From: Clostridiales bacterium | GTDB lineage: Bacteria > Bacillota > Clostridia > Saccharofermentanales > Saccharofermentanaceae | Assembly: GCA_017617525.1 (NCBI GenBank) | Contig: JAFZWA010000042.1 | Span: 1 to 39,520, forward strand | Direction of reading: 5' to 3' | DNA length: 39,520 nucleotides | Part shown: positions 28,557-36,845 of the stretch, piece by piece | How positions within the stretch are numbered: the first letter of the stretch is position 1 | Layout of the letters: each line of letters starts with the position of its first letter | Position numbers and translations under genes: made by a program | Notes under the pieces: model-generated | What the model saw: the letters and a program-made list of their open reading frames with translations, nothing else | The model's database searches: none | What the model was told of the DNA's origin: nothing

Positions 28557-29531
28557 TCATTTTGCACGTTTCTTTCTTGCCTCGAAAAGACTCTGGTCGG
28601 CATCCTGGATCAGTTCGGAAGCATCCAGCTGATCTTCGTATGTCGAGTATCCGTAACACATCGTAAAGTGATACTTTTCCTCATCGATCACAAGCGGCTT
28701 TTTCTTAAGTTTCTCGTTGATTCGGGACGTCAGTGTTTTTGCGCCGGAAAGGGCGGTATCTGAAAGGATCAGGGCGAACTCATCGTTTCCGACACGGAAT
28801 ACGTCATCGGCACAGCGTGTGCTGGATCTTAAGATATCCGCGATGTACTGAAGGACGATATCGCCGCTTGCCGGACCGTGATCCGAACAGAACTTTGTGA
28901 AATGATTGACGTCCATAAGAACGATGGTAAAGCCCGCGCTGTAGCCTCTTCCGCGGACACGGGAGAACAGGCGCATGTTGCGCTTTACGATCTCTTCGAA
29001 ATACTTTCTGTTATAAAGTCCGGTGACCTCGTCGACGGTGGAGAGATAGTGGATCTTCGCGTTGAGATCGTCGCAGAGCTTATCTTTCTGCTTGAGCTTC
29101 TGCTCGGTGGATTTTTCTTCCGTGATATCTCTCGTGATGCTCCAGGTACCGCGAACGTTTCCGTCCTGATCGATCAGAGGATAGACCGAAGTGGTAAGCC
29201 AGATCGTCTCGACAGTCGTGCGCTTTCCGGAAAGCTGGAAATACTTTTCGAGATTAAGAACGGGCGTTTTCTCTTCCATGACACGGTCTTCCACCTCAGC
29301 ATGTGCGGAGGCTTCTTCCGCGGGAACGAAATCTTCGAGTCTTTTGCCCTTGACCTCATCCGATGTCTTATAACCGAGAAGACGCGCGAACGAAGAAGAG
29401 CAGAGCACATAGCGGAGTTCCTTGTTCTTGAAACAGACGGAATAATCGACTTGGTTGAGAAGGACGCGGAAAAGCATCTCCTCCGAAAAGTCCTTGAAAA
29501 ACTCTTGCGAGAAAGCGTCTTCTTTTTTCAT
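28557..29531 (-). CDS. PAS-GGDEF-like protein with degenerate active site (GNDEF)
   Basis: The 324-aa protein has an N-terminal PAS domain (about 20-138, ending RGTWSITRDIT) and a GGDEF-fold domain. The signature reads GNDEF (248-252) instead of GGDEF. The substrate/metal segment DVNHFTKFCSDHGPASGD (207-224) departs from the usual D.D.FK..ND..GH..GD. The I-site RCAD (239-242) is kept at the right distance. That pattern suggests reduced or absent cyclase activity with possible cyclic-di-GMP binding. The ATG has GGGAGG about 5 nt upstream and lies 28 bp after the neighbouring 180-aa protein gene, so they are likely co-transcribed. Confidence 0.85.
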   Translation of the reverse strand: MKKEDAFSQEFFKDFSEEMLFRVLLNQVDYSVCFKNKELRYVLCSSSFARLLGYKTSDEVKGKRLEDFVPAEEASAHAEVEDRVMEEKTPVLNLEKYFQLSGKRTTVETIWLTTSVYPLIDQDGNVRGTWSITRDITEEKSTEQKLKQKDKLCDDLNAKIHYLSTVDEVTGLYNRKYFEEIVKRNMRLFSRVRGRGYSAGFTIVLMDVNHFTKFCSDHGPASGDIVLQYIADILRSSTRCADDVFRVGNDEFALILSDTALSGAKTLTSRINEKLKKKPLVIDEEKYHFTMCYGYSTYEDQLDASELIQDADQSLFEARKKRAK

Positions 29532-29559
29532 ATGGCCCTCCCCCTCTTCAGAAAGAAGA

Positions 29560-30102
29560 TCAGCGTGCGACCGAAACGACTACGACTACACCGACCAGGA
29601 TAAACAGGATGCAGCATGCGACAGTCGTGACTTTAGTTACCTCATGGGATTCGAAGATCACCGGGAAATGGTTCTTCATGAAAAGTACATACTTGTCCCA
29701 AAGATCGGAAAACCATACGGCGATCTTACGGAAAGTAACACGCAGTTTCTCCCCGAATTTCATATCTTTTCTGTATACCAACTGCTCGTCGGAATAAGAA
29801 AACATTTCTTTTACTTCTTCTTCGGAAATGATAGTCGCGTTCGCGGGTGCCGTAGGACGGACATCCGTATCTGAACTCGCGCATTCCTGATCGATGGAAA
29901 CGAACATGCCGTTGGAACGGAAAGGATCTTTTTTCTGGTCTACGACCACACTCGGTGTCTTCCACGCGGGAACGGCGCTCGGGGAAACTGTATGAAGATC
30001 TTCCATCAGAGGATTTTCCACAGTCGAAACCGGGGCAGAGTATTCTTCCCGGACTTCAGAAAATGCTTCTTCAGGCAGTTCTTTGCGAGCAGTTTTACGC
30101 AT
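29560..30102 (-). CDS. Hypothetical tail-anchored protein
   Basis: This 180-aa protein is unknown to me. The first 120 residues are hydrophilic and probably disordered, with Glu/Ser/Pro runs. A basic amphipathic stretch (about 110-150) precedes one strong hydrophobic segment near the C-terminus (VACCILFILVGVVVVVSV), which ends a few residues before the stop. That makes it a tail-anchored membrane protein with a cytoplasmic N-terminus. GGAG lies 5 nt before the ATG, and a weak promoter (CTGAAT, 17 bp, TATACT) is at plus 30135-30163. It precedes the GNDEF protein, which suggests a shared signalling role, but this is only positional. Confidence 0.75.
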   Translation of the reverse strand: MRKTARKELPEEAFSEVREEYSAPVSTVENPLMEDLHTVSPSAVPAWKTPSVVVDQKKDPFRSNGMFVSIDQECASSDTDVRPTAPANATIISEEEVKEMFSYSDEQLVYRKDMKFGEKLRVTFRKIAVWFSDLWDKYVLFMKNHFPVIFESHEVTKVTTVACCILFILVGVVVVVSVAR

Positions 30103-30227
30103 GGTGACTCCTTTCCCGGCAACAGATTAAGGTTAGTATATCATTATTTGGCGGATTATTCAGCCGATCCCCGAAATTATATAGAATTAGTAGGGGTAAG
30201 AGAGAGAATTCTCCTGTCATTTTGAGG

Positions 30228-30233
30228 TATAAT
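30228..30233 (+). promoter_or_regulatory. -10 element for the HAD/kinase-like gene, next to a 10-bp palindrome
   Basis: TATAAT at 30228-30233 lies 31 bp before the GTG start. The palindrome GAGAATTCTC (30204-30213) sits at the -35 position, where no TTGACA is visible, so it may be an operator. Confidence 0.5.
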
Positions 30234-30264
30234 AGATGCAACTGTGAATTGGGGGTCTGTAATA

Positions 30265-31395
30265 GTGGATCGTGTTTACTTCGACATGGGAGTGTTTACG
30301 TTCTGGTCCGACGAGTCGCTTGACAATAAGCGTCTTATCGCCAAGGGCGGAGTTCTCGTGTCCGATGACGCGGCATTGAAGGACGTCATGGACGGAACCG
30401 ACCCACTCGATATGGACCTCGTTGAAATGCTCACGAACCTGGAAGAGGACGGATTTGAACTGAATATCTGTGATACCCTTTCGGTAGCGGAGATCCAGGA
30501 TCTGCTCGAAAACTTAGGGATCGGAGATTTCTTTCACAATATCGTCAGCGCGCAAAGCGCCAGACCGTTTGCCAACAGCTTGAATAAGCTTCGCGGCAAT
30601 GAAGATTTTTCGATCTTTGTCGGAACGGATAAAACGGTGATCGAAGCCTGTGACATGGCGCAGATCCCGGTGGTCGCTTACGGCGAGAAATACGCGGAAG
30701 TGATCAGGGATGCGTTCTGCGGAGCAAGATATCCGCTGGAGATCGAAGACCAGATCTACACCACGATGGTCGTTCATTATGTAGCCAGAAGAACGATCGA
30801 AAAGAACGCGAGACTTCTGGGTATCGACGGCATCGATTTTGCGGGAAAGAAGTTTTTCACCGCCAAGCTCTGCCGGTACTTCGATATCCTCGGCAAGGAG
30901 TACAACATCGTCTATCTCGAGGATTACCATCGTGCGGTCGAGGCGAGCTACAAGGGAGAAAACCCGGTCGAGGCCTACTACTTTAACGGATTCAATACCG
31001 AGAAGCTCATCTCTGAGGTAATAAAGCCGTTTAAGCGTGAGGGAAAGATCGACAAAGTGGTCTACTGCCTGGACAGTACCAATGATTCGTTCGTCAACGA
31101 AAGACACTATGAGCTTTCGGAGGAGGGCGTGATGATACTGATCGGCACCATGATGTACAGAGAACCGTTGATCCGCTATTTTGACACAACGGTGTACATG
31201 AGGGTGGATTATCGTGAATCGGAACACAGAGCTTCTCTTGAGGAAGCGCCGATTTACGGAGAGGACCCGGTCGAGGTCTATAAAACAAAACAGATACCGG
31301 CGCAGAAGATGTATATTCAGCGCCACGACCCTTTCGAGGGAAGAGATTTTGTCATCGATAATTCGAACTATCATCGTCCGTTTTTTATCGTGTGA
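30265..31395 (+). CDS. HAD-like plus uridine-kinase-like fusion, probably catalytically degenerate
   Basis: The 376-aa protein appears to have two domains. Residues 1-150 resemble a HAD phosphatase: LNICDTLSVAEIQDLLENLGIGDFFHNIVSA and FVGTDKTVIEACDMAQIPVVAYG fit the cap and fourth motif, but the nucleophile motif is FDMGVFTF instead of DxDxT. Residues 185-376 resemble the uridine-kinase/phosphoribulokinase fold (YLEDYH, VVYCLDSTND, and near the C-terminus DFVIDNSNYHRP). The Walker A site would be GIDFAGKK (189-196), with Lys at the Ser/Thr position. The GTG at 30265 has GGGGGT 8 nt upstream; the frame opens 21 nt earlier. The next gene follows after 13 bp. Fold assignments are mine and tentative. 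Confidence 0.6.
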   Translation: MDRVYFDMGVFTFWSDESLDNKRLIAKGGVLVSDDAALKDVMDGTDPLDMDLVEMLTNLEEDGFELNICDTLSVAEIQDLLENLGIGDFFHNIVSAQSARPFANSLNKLRGNEDFSIFVGTDKTVIEACDMAQIPVVAYGEKYAEVIRDAFCGARYPLEIEDQIYTTMVVHYVARRTIEKNARLLGIDGIDFAGKKFFTAKLCRYFDILGKEYNIVYLEDYHRAVEASYKGENPVEAYYFNGFNTEKLISEVIKPFKREGKIDKVVYCLDSTNDSFVNERHYELSEEGVMILIGTMMYREPLIRYFDTTVYMRVDYRESEHRASLEEAPIYGEDPVEVYKTKQIPAQKMYIQRHDPFEGRDFVIDNSNYHRPFFIV

Positions 31396-31408
31396 GGAGG
31401 GTTAGGAG

Positions 31409-32647
31409 ATGATTATGCAGAGAGTGCTGGTCATTGGCTGCGGCAAATTGGCTCGTGCCGTCATACCATTGCTTTCAAAAAACGCGGAGTGTTTCCGTGA
31501 GATCTGCTTAAGCGGCAGATCCAAGGAAAAGTGCGATCAATACAAGAAAAAATACAGCAGCGATAAGCAGAAGATCGTTACGGCATACGCGGATATCCGC
31601 AACATGGAAAAGACGCTCCTGATGGCGAAGATCTATCATCCGGATCTGGTCATCAATCTGGCTCCGTCGTCCCTGAATCTTCAGGTCATGGACCTGTGCC
31701 TTGCCATGGGCGCGAATTATATTGACGCGTCTCTATATATTCCGAAGGGATCTTCCACCTGCGATATCGACGCGGAATACGCCTACGATAAGAAGTTCCG
31801 TGAAAAGGAGCTGACGGCGATCATCGGCTGCGGTTTCAACCCCGGCGTGATCGACGCGTTTGCCCAGTATGTCGCGATCAAGCAGATGGATGACATCCGT
31901 ACGATCGATATCATCGACATGAACGCGGGTACCAACGCACACCCGTATCTGATGAATACACCGATGATGACGAGCCTTCGTCAGATCTCTTCCGAGAGCC
32001 GCATGTGGTCCAACGGCAATATCGTAAAAGTACCGCCGATGAGCACTCAGGCGAAGTATTCCTTCCCGGAGATCGGCAAGAGAAATCTGTACATGGTCGA
32101 CCACGAAGTCATCGACGCGCTTTCCGGCGAAGTTCCGGATGCTTCGATGATCCGTTATTTCTCGGCATTTAAGCGTCCGTTCCTTTCGATGGTCAAGATC
32201 CTGCGCGAAGTAGGTATGACCAGCACGACTCCGGTCGATATCGACGGCCAGCAGATCGCGCCACTGGATTTCCTTTCCGAAGTCATGCCGCAGCAGGAAG
32301 ACCTCGTAGCAACGGCTCGCGGTAAGACAGGTGTCGGTATGCTGATCCACGGAAGTAAAGAAGGTGTCGGCAAGCAGTGCCTCGTCTACACACTGATCGA
32401 CCATCAGGAATGCTTTGAAAAATTCGGCGCTTCCGCTACGGATTTCATGGGAGCCGCTGCGCTCGTATCCGGCGCGGTCATGCTTTCGATGGGTCCCTGG
32501 ATGAGTCCGGGTGTACACATGGTCTCTGAATTCGACCCGCTCCCGTTCCTTAAGGAGATCCAGCACCAGGGTCTGGCTTATAAACTCTTGGAGAATGCTC
32601 CGGAACTGGATGTTGTGTCCGGATCTTCCGATGACGAAGAAGAGTGA
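31409..32647 (+). CDS. Saccharopine dehydrogenase family oxidoreductase, carboxynorspermidine-synthase-like
   Basis: Family members join or split amino-acid/aldehyde Schiff bases with NAD(P)H; one branch (carboxynorspermidine synthase) makes carboxy(nor)spermidine for polyamine synthesis. The Rossmann motif is VLVIGCGKLARAV (7-18) and the GFNPGVIDAFA block binds cofactor and substrate. TNAHPYLMN resembles the carboxynorspermidine-type signature. The partner decarboxylase (nspC) is not in the window. The start is the ATG at 31409 with GGAGG 8 nt upstream; an ATG at 31415, 6 nt after AGGAG, is equally possible. It follows the kinase-like gene by 13 bp. The last 70 bp overlap the convergent YfhO-like gene. 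Confidence 0.8.
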   Translation: MIMQRVLVIGCGKLARAVIPLLSKNAECFREICLSGRSKEKCDQYKKKYSSDKQKIVTAYADIRNMEKTLLMAKIYHPDLVINLAPSSLNLQVMDLCLAMGANYIDASLYIPKGSSTCDIDAEYAYDKKFREKELTAIIGCGFNPGVIDAFAQYVAIKQMDDIRTIDIIDMNAGTNAHPYLMNTPMMTSLRQISSESRMWSNGNIVKVPPMSTQAKYSFPEIGKRNLYMVDHEVIDALSGEVPDASMIRYFSAFKRPFLSMVKILREVGMTSTTPVDIDGQQIAPLDFLSEVMPQQEDLVATARGKTGVGMLIHGSKEGVGKQCLVYTLIDHQECFEKFGASATDFMGAAALVSGAVMLSMGPWMSPGVHMVSEFDPLPFLKEIQHQGLAYKLLENAPELDVVSGSSDDEEE

Positions 32648-34323
32648 TCCTTTCTTCGCGCGTAAAGCACTGCCAGCAAAATAAATGAAAGACCGCTGAT
32701 CCATCCGCCCGCTGCGCTTCCCGGCGCGGTGTAGTGCAGGTGGATCACGTAGTTTCCGGCGGAAACATCCGCGCAGAGCCATGCGTCGCGATATGCGCGC
32801 ACAGTCGTTTTTTCACCGTTTAAGTAGAGCGACCAGCCCTTTTCGTACGGAATATTCGAAAGAAGTGTCGCGTCGGAAGACACGAGGGCTTCAGCCGTAA
32901 CGCCGTCGGCGTCTTTTTCCATGGAAGTGATTCCGAAGTTGGCGGCCTCGGTATAGCGGGCCCAGTTAAATGAATTGAGATATCCGAATTTAACAGAAGA
33001 ATTGACGAGATCTCCGGCGCTTGGGGAGACGAACTTTAAGGTAAGGGTCTGGCCGACGTTATATGATCCGAGATCGATCAGGACGGTGTCCTTATTTTCG
33101 GAAACGGTCGTGATGTAACGGCCGTCGACATAGACATCGACCGCATGGCTGTTTTTCGGTGTGGTCAGCGCGCAGTATAAAGTATCCGTGAAAAGCGTGG
33201 ACACCGTGCAGGTAAATGTCTGCGTGTCCAGGTGCTGCGGAGCGTCCGCCGGCGTCTCCTGAAACGGCGTGATCGAAAGAGACGGCCAGAGGGTGTAGAA
33301 CCACTCGTTATAAAACTCGAAGATCGAAGAAAAAGAAGACGCTTTTCCTACCGGGATCATCGCGTTGATAGGATCTTCGGGAGAAAGTTCTCCGGTCGTA
33401 GACGTGCTTTGCGGCGCGACGACAAAAAGAGACGGGGACGTGTGCAGAAGAAGGTCCATCGCCTCGCAGGAAAAAGTCACGTCGGTCCGGTATTTATTCG
33501 TATCGCTTCCCAGCTCACGCAAAAACGCGGAAGACGGCTCGCCCTTTACGGCATACGGGATCTGAATAAACTGTGGAAGCAGGATGAAAGCGCAAAGGCC
33601 TAAGGCCAGAAGAGAATGAAGAGAGGTCTTTTTCAGGATGCCGGAGCTCCTTGAAAGAACAAGGAAAAGAAGTAACAGCGGGATCACGATCAGGTCCCAC
33701 GCGGCACTTGTGAGCAGGCAGAAGACAAGACTGAAGATATAGACCAGAGAAAGTCTCGAATCGTTATTTCTGTGTCTGCCCAAAAGGCACAGAAGAGCGA
33801 TCGGGAAGAAGAAAAACGTATCTGCGACCGGGAATCGAAGGAGCAGACAAAGAAGAAAACAAACACCCGAATAAAGAAGTCCGGGAAGGCCGTATCTTAT
33901 GATGTTTCTGTTCTTTTCCTTTCGGAAGACGGTGATCAGATGTGAAAAGAACGCGCCTGAAAGAGAAAGACGGAAAGCGTCAAGGATGACCAGCGCCTGC
34001 GGGTGCAAAGACTTGGGAAGAAGAGAAACGGGGTATGTAAGTATGCCGCCGAAACCCTTAAGATAAACGCGGTATATGCTCGTTCCCATGCCGTCATCGA
34101 AGGTATAGTTTCCGAAATCCGCGCGGGTGATCCGTTCACGGAAGACCTTCAGGGCCGAAAGTTCACCAAGTCCGTAGCCGAGGGGATTGATCTCATAGAT
34201 GTTCGTCAATATAAATACGGCAAGCCACAGGGCAAAGCAAACCGAACCGCACAGAAGCGGTCGGGAGAAGGATATCCCGAGTTTTACCGCAGACGTTTTT
34301 TCGGAAGTGCTTTTGTCGCTCAT
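32578..34323 (-). CDS. YfhO-like multi-pass membrane protein
   Basis: The 581-aa protein has about nine membrane segments. YfhO proteins are GT-C-type membrane enzymes thought to glycosylate lipoteichoic acid or other envelope polymers. The C-terminal part carries the typical end: LLSNIPYEKGWSLYLNGEKTTV, then IHLHYTAPGSAAGGW, and a last membrane segment before RRKD. The acidic outer loop NYTFDDGMGT (72-81) is where the GT-C aspartates lie. It is shorter than common YfhO (about 850 aa). AAGGGA sits 5 nt before the ATG. The gene ends inside the carboxynorspermidine-synthase-like gene. Confidence 0.8.
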   Translation of the reverse strand: MSDKSTSEKTSAVKLGISFSRPLLCGSVCFALWLAVFILTNIYEINPLGYGLGELSALKVFRERITRADFGNYTFDDGMGTSIYRVYLKGFGGILTYPVSLLPKSLHPQALVILDAFRLSLSGAFFSHLITVFRKEKNRNIIRYGLPGLLYSGVCFLLCLLLRFPVADTFFFFPIALLCLLGRHRNNDSRLSLVYIFSLVFCLLTSAAWDLIVIPLLLLFLVLSRSSGILKKTSLHSLLALGLCAFILLPQFIQIPYAVKGEPSSAFLRELGSDTNKYRTDVTFSCEAMDLLLHTSPSLFVVAPQSTSTTGELSPEDPINAMIPVGKASSFSSIFEFYNEWFYTLWPSLSITPFQETPADAPQHLDTQTFTCTVSTLFTDTLYCALTTPKNSHAVDVYVDGRYITTVSENKDTVLIDLGSYNVGQTLTLKFVSPSAGDLVNSSVKFGYLNSFNWARYTEAANFGITSMEKDADGVTAEALVSSDATLLSNIPYEKGWSLYLNGEKTTVRAYRDAWLCADVSAGNYVIHLHYTAPGSAAGGWISGLSFILLAVLYARRKDHSSSSSEDPDTTSSSGAFSKSL

Positions 34324-34405
34324 AAAGGTCCCTTCGTTTTCATCACAAAGCGCGAAAAGCGCTTCGCCTCACCTGTATCTGTCCCCCATGATAACACACG
34401 GCAAG

Positions 34406-34434
34406 TTGAAATACTCTTGAAAATCTGTTATATT
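34406..34434 (+). promoter_or_regulatory. Sigma-A-type promoter for the CBS/CorC gene
   Basis: TTGAAA (34406-34411) and TATATT (34429-34434) are 17 bp apart, about 95 bp before the GTG start. This is the best -35/-10 pair seen in the window. Confidence 0.7.
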
Positions 34435-34529
34435 CGTCATTAATTACTTACTATAAAACATTTGAGCACAGTTTTAGCCGAAGCCGCAAATAGCGACATC
34501 TTCGGAATACAGGAAGGAAAGGAACGAAC

Positions 34530-35873
34530 GTGCCTGACGACAGTATAGGTCGAATTATTCTTGACCTGGTCATAGTTTTAATTTTCATTCTCATTAACGC
34601 CTTTTTCTCGGCTGCGGAAATGGCGGTAATTTCTCTTAATGACGCAAAGATCAAAAAACAGGCGGAAGACGGCGACAAGAAGTCGAAAAGAGTTCTCCGC
34701 TTTATCGAAAATCCCGCTTCATTTCTGGCGACCATCCAGGTCGGCGTAACGCTTGCGGGATTCCTGGCCAGTGCTTTTGCCGCGAACAGATTCACAGGAA
34801 GACTCACAAACTGGCTCGATCCGGACGGAAAGTATTCTTTCCTCGGCACCGTATGCACAGTCCTCGTTACTCTGATCCTGTCGTATTTCTCGCTGGTACT
34901 CGGCGAACTCGTTCCGAAGCGCATCGCGCAGAACAATGCCGAAAAACTGGCATTCCGCTCCGCTTCGATCGTCCGCACATTCGGTACGATCATGAAGCCG
35001 TTCGTCAGATTCCTGACGATCTCGACGAATGCCGTACTTCGACTTCTCCACATCGATCCGGAGGTCAAGGAGACCAACGTTACCGAGGAAGAGATCCGTA
35101 TGCTCGTAGACGTAGGATCCGAGGAAGGCTCCATCGAGGATTCCGAAAAGCAGATGATCCAGAACATCTTCGAGTTCAACGACAAGGACGTCGCGGAGAT
35201 CATGACACACAGAAAACAGGTCGTGGCGCTGCCGATCGACTCGTCTTACGAAGAGGTCATGGATGTGGCCACAAACGAGAAGTATACACGTATCCCGGTC
35301 TATAAAGAGACCATCGACGAGATCGTCGGTATCCTCCACATCAAGGACCTTCTCGGCGTTTCCAACGAAGACGGCGATTTTTCTCTGGAAAAGATCATGA
35401 GACCGCCGCTTTTCGTGCATGAAACAAAGAAGATCTCGGACCTTTTCCATGAGATGAAAAAGGGTAAGATGCAGCTGGCTGTTATCGTTGACGAATACGG
35501 CGGAACGATGGGTATCGCGACGATCGAGGATATGCTCGAGGAGATCGTAGGTAACATCACGGACGAATTCGACGAAGAAGAACAGGAGCTTCTGACCATG
35601 AACGACGGCGGATTCCTTGTACGCGGCGACATGACATTAAGTGACCTCGAAGAAGCGATCGGCGTCGACCTCGACAGTGAAGACTACGATACCATCGCTG
35701 GATTGACATTAAGCCTTCTCGACCGTGTTCCGGACCATGGAGAGACTCCGGAAGTACAGTACAAGAACCTTAAGATCAAGGTCATTCAGGTAGAAGAAAA
35801 CTGGATCTCAAAACTCCTCCTGCACGTCATTCCGGAAGAGCCGGATGAGGAAGAAGAGGAAGACGAAGAGTGA
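34530..35873 (+). CDS. CNNM/HlyC-CorC family transporter with CBS pair
   Basis: The 447-aa protein has an N-terminal DUF21 membrane domain (about 1-190) with the typical INAFFSAAEMAVISL start, two CBS domains (about 205-325, GILHIKDLL and VDEYGGTMGIATIEDMLEEIVG) and a C-terminal CorC_HlyC domain (about 345-435). The acidic end is DEEEEEDEE. Family members are linked to Mg2+/Co2+ export or homeostasis; the old hemolysin name is misleading. It begins with GTG, with AAGGAAAGGAAC upstream. The stop is paired with the uppP stop in an inverted repeat. Confidence 0.92.
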   Translation: MPDDSIGRIILDLVIVLIFILINAFFSAAEMAVISLNDAKIKKQAEDGDKKSKRVLRFIENPASFLATIQVGVTLAGFLASAFAANRFTGRLTNWLDPDGKYSFLGTVCTVLVTLILSYFSLVLGELVPKRIAQNNAEKLAFRSASIVRTFGTIMKPFVRFLTISTNAVLRLLHIDPEVKETNVTEEEIRMLVDVGSEEGSIEDSEKQMIQNIFEFNDKDVAEIMTHRKQVVALPIDSSYEEVMDVATNEKYTRIPVYKETIDEIVGILHIKDLLGVSNEDGDFSLEKIMRPPLFVHETKKISDLFHEMKKGKMQLAVIVDEYGGTMGIATIEDMLEEIVGNITDEFDEEEQELLTMNDGGFLVRGDMTLSDLEEAIGVDLDSEDYDTIAGLTLSLLDRVPDHGETPEVQYKNLKIKVIQVEENWISKLLLHVIPEEPDEEEEEDEE

Positions 35874-35900
35874 TCCTTAACGGTTTACCCTAAAGGATCA
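35871..35900. repeat. Inverted repeat containing both convergent stop codons (CBS gene and uppP)
   Basis: TGATCCTT (35871-35878) pairs with AAGGATCA (35893-35900) around a 14-nt loop. The two TGA stops are the outer ends of the arms. No T-run follows on either strand, so termination is uncertain. Confidence 0.6.
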
Positions 35901-36743
35901 GGCCGCAAAAGCAAAGTAAAGAATAACCACGACTCCGAGGAGGATACGGTAGTAACCGAACACCTTGTAGTCGTGTTTTTTTACGAAGTTCATGAGCGCG
36001 CGAATCACGACGAGTGATACGAGGAAAGCGATCGCGCATCCTACGAGAAGCGTGATGATCTCCGTCGAAGTAAAATCGAATCCGAACTTTAAGATCTTGA
36101 TGAGGCTCATTCCGAACATGACCGGTACGGCCATGAAGAAAGTAAATTCCGCGGCGGTCGTTCTGTTGATGCCGATCGAAAGGGAACCGATGATGGTCGA
36201 ACCGGAACGGGATGTTCCCGGGATGAGGGAAAGGCACTGGAAAAGGCCGATGATGAAGGCGTCCTTGAAGGACAGGTCATCGACGGACTCGACACGCGGG
36301 AGCTTGTTCTTTCTGCTCTGCTCGACGATGATGAGGATGAGACCATAAGCAGCAAGCGCCGCGCCGATCACGTAAGGTGTCTGAAGATGCGCTTCGACAT
36401 AGTCGTCGAAAAGCATGGTGACGATAAAGCCCGGGATGCAGGCAACAACGACTTTGAACCACATCATGAAGATGTCCTTTTTGATGTAGCACTTCTTTTC
36501 TGCCATGCCCGGCTGCTCGCCGTAACCGAAAGGCCAGAGACGTTTCCAGAAACTGACGACGACCGCCATGATCGCGCCGAGCTGGATCAGGATAAAGAAC
36601 ATATTCTTGAACTCTTCGCTCTGGGCCATCGGCATGATCTCGTCAACGAGGAGCATATGCGCTGTCGAACTGACCGGGAGCCACTCGGTAATGCCCTCGA
36701 CGATGCCGATGATGATGAGTTTGATCCATTCGAATACTGTCAT
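35898..36743 (-). CDS. uppP: Undecaprenyl-diphosphatase
   Basis: UppP (BacA type) removes a phosphate from undecaprenyl diphosphate and so recycles the lipid carrier for cell-wall and teichoic-acid synthesis. Signature motifs are GIVEGITEWLPVSSTAH (13-29) and SLIPGTSRSGSTIIG, with eight or so membrane segments. The 281-aa length is normal. The ATG at 36743 is chosen because homology begins there and AAAGGTGG lies about 8 nt upstream; the frame runs 129 nt further up. An extended -10 (TGCTATACT) lies about 30 bp upstream. Confidence 0.96.
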   Translation of the reverse strand: MTVFEWIKLIIIGIVEGITEWLPVSSTAHMLLVDEIMPMAQSEEFKNMFFILIQLGAIMAVVVSFWKRLWPFGYGEQPGMAEKKCYIKKDIFMMWFKVVVACIPGFIVTMLFDDYVEAHLQTPYVIGAALAAYGLILIIVEQSRKNKLPRVESVDDLSFKDAFIIGLFQCLSLIPGTSRSGSTIIGSLSIGINRTTAAEFTFFMAVPVMFGMSLIKILKFGFDFTSTEIITLLVGCAIAFLVSLVVIRALMNFVKKHDYKVFGYYRILLGVVVILYFAFAA

Positions 36744-36773
36744 TTTACGTCCACCTTTGGTAATATGGTTTCC

Positions 36774-36782
36774 AGTATAGCA
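36774..36782 (-). promoter_or_regulatory. Extended -10 promoter of uppP
   Basis: The minus strand reads TGCTATACT (plus 36774-36782), identical to the promoter core before the LeuA-like gene. Confidence 0.6.
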
Positions 36783-36845
36783 CAATATTGAAAAGGCGGA
36801 GAGGCAGGAGTGCCTGCCGGGGAGATCCGCCGCTATGGGGATCAA

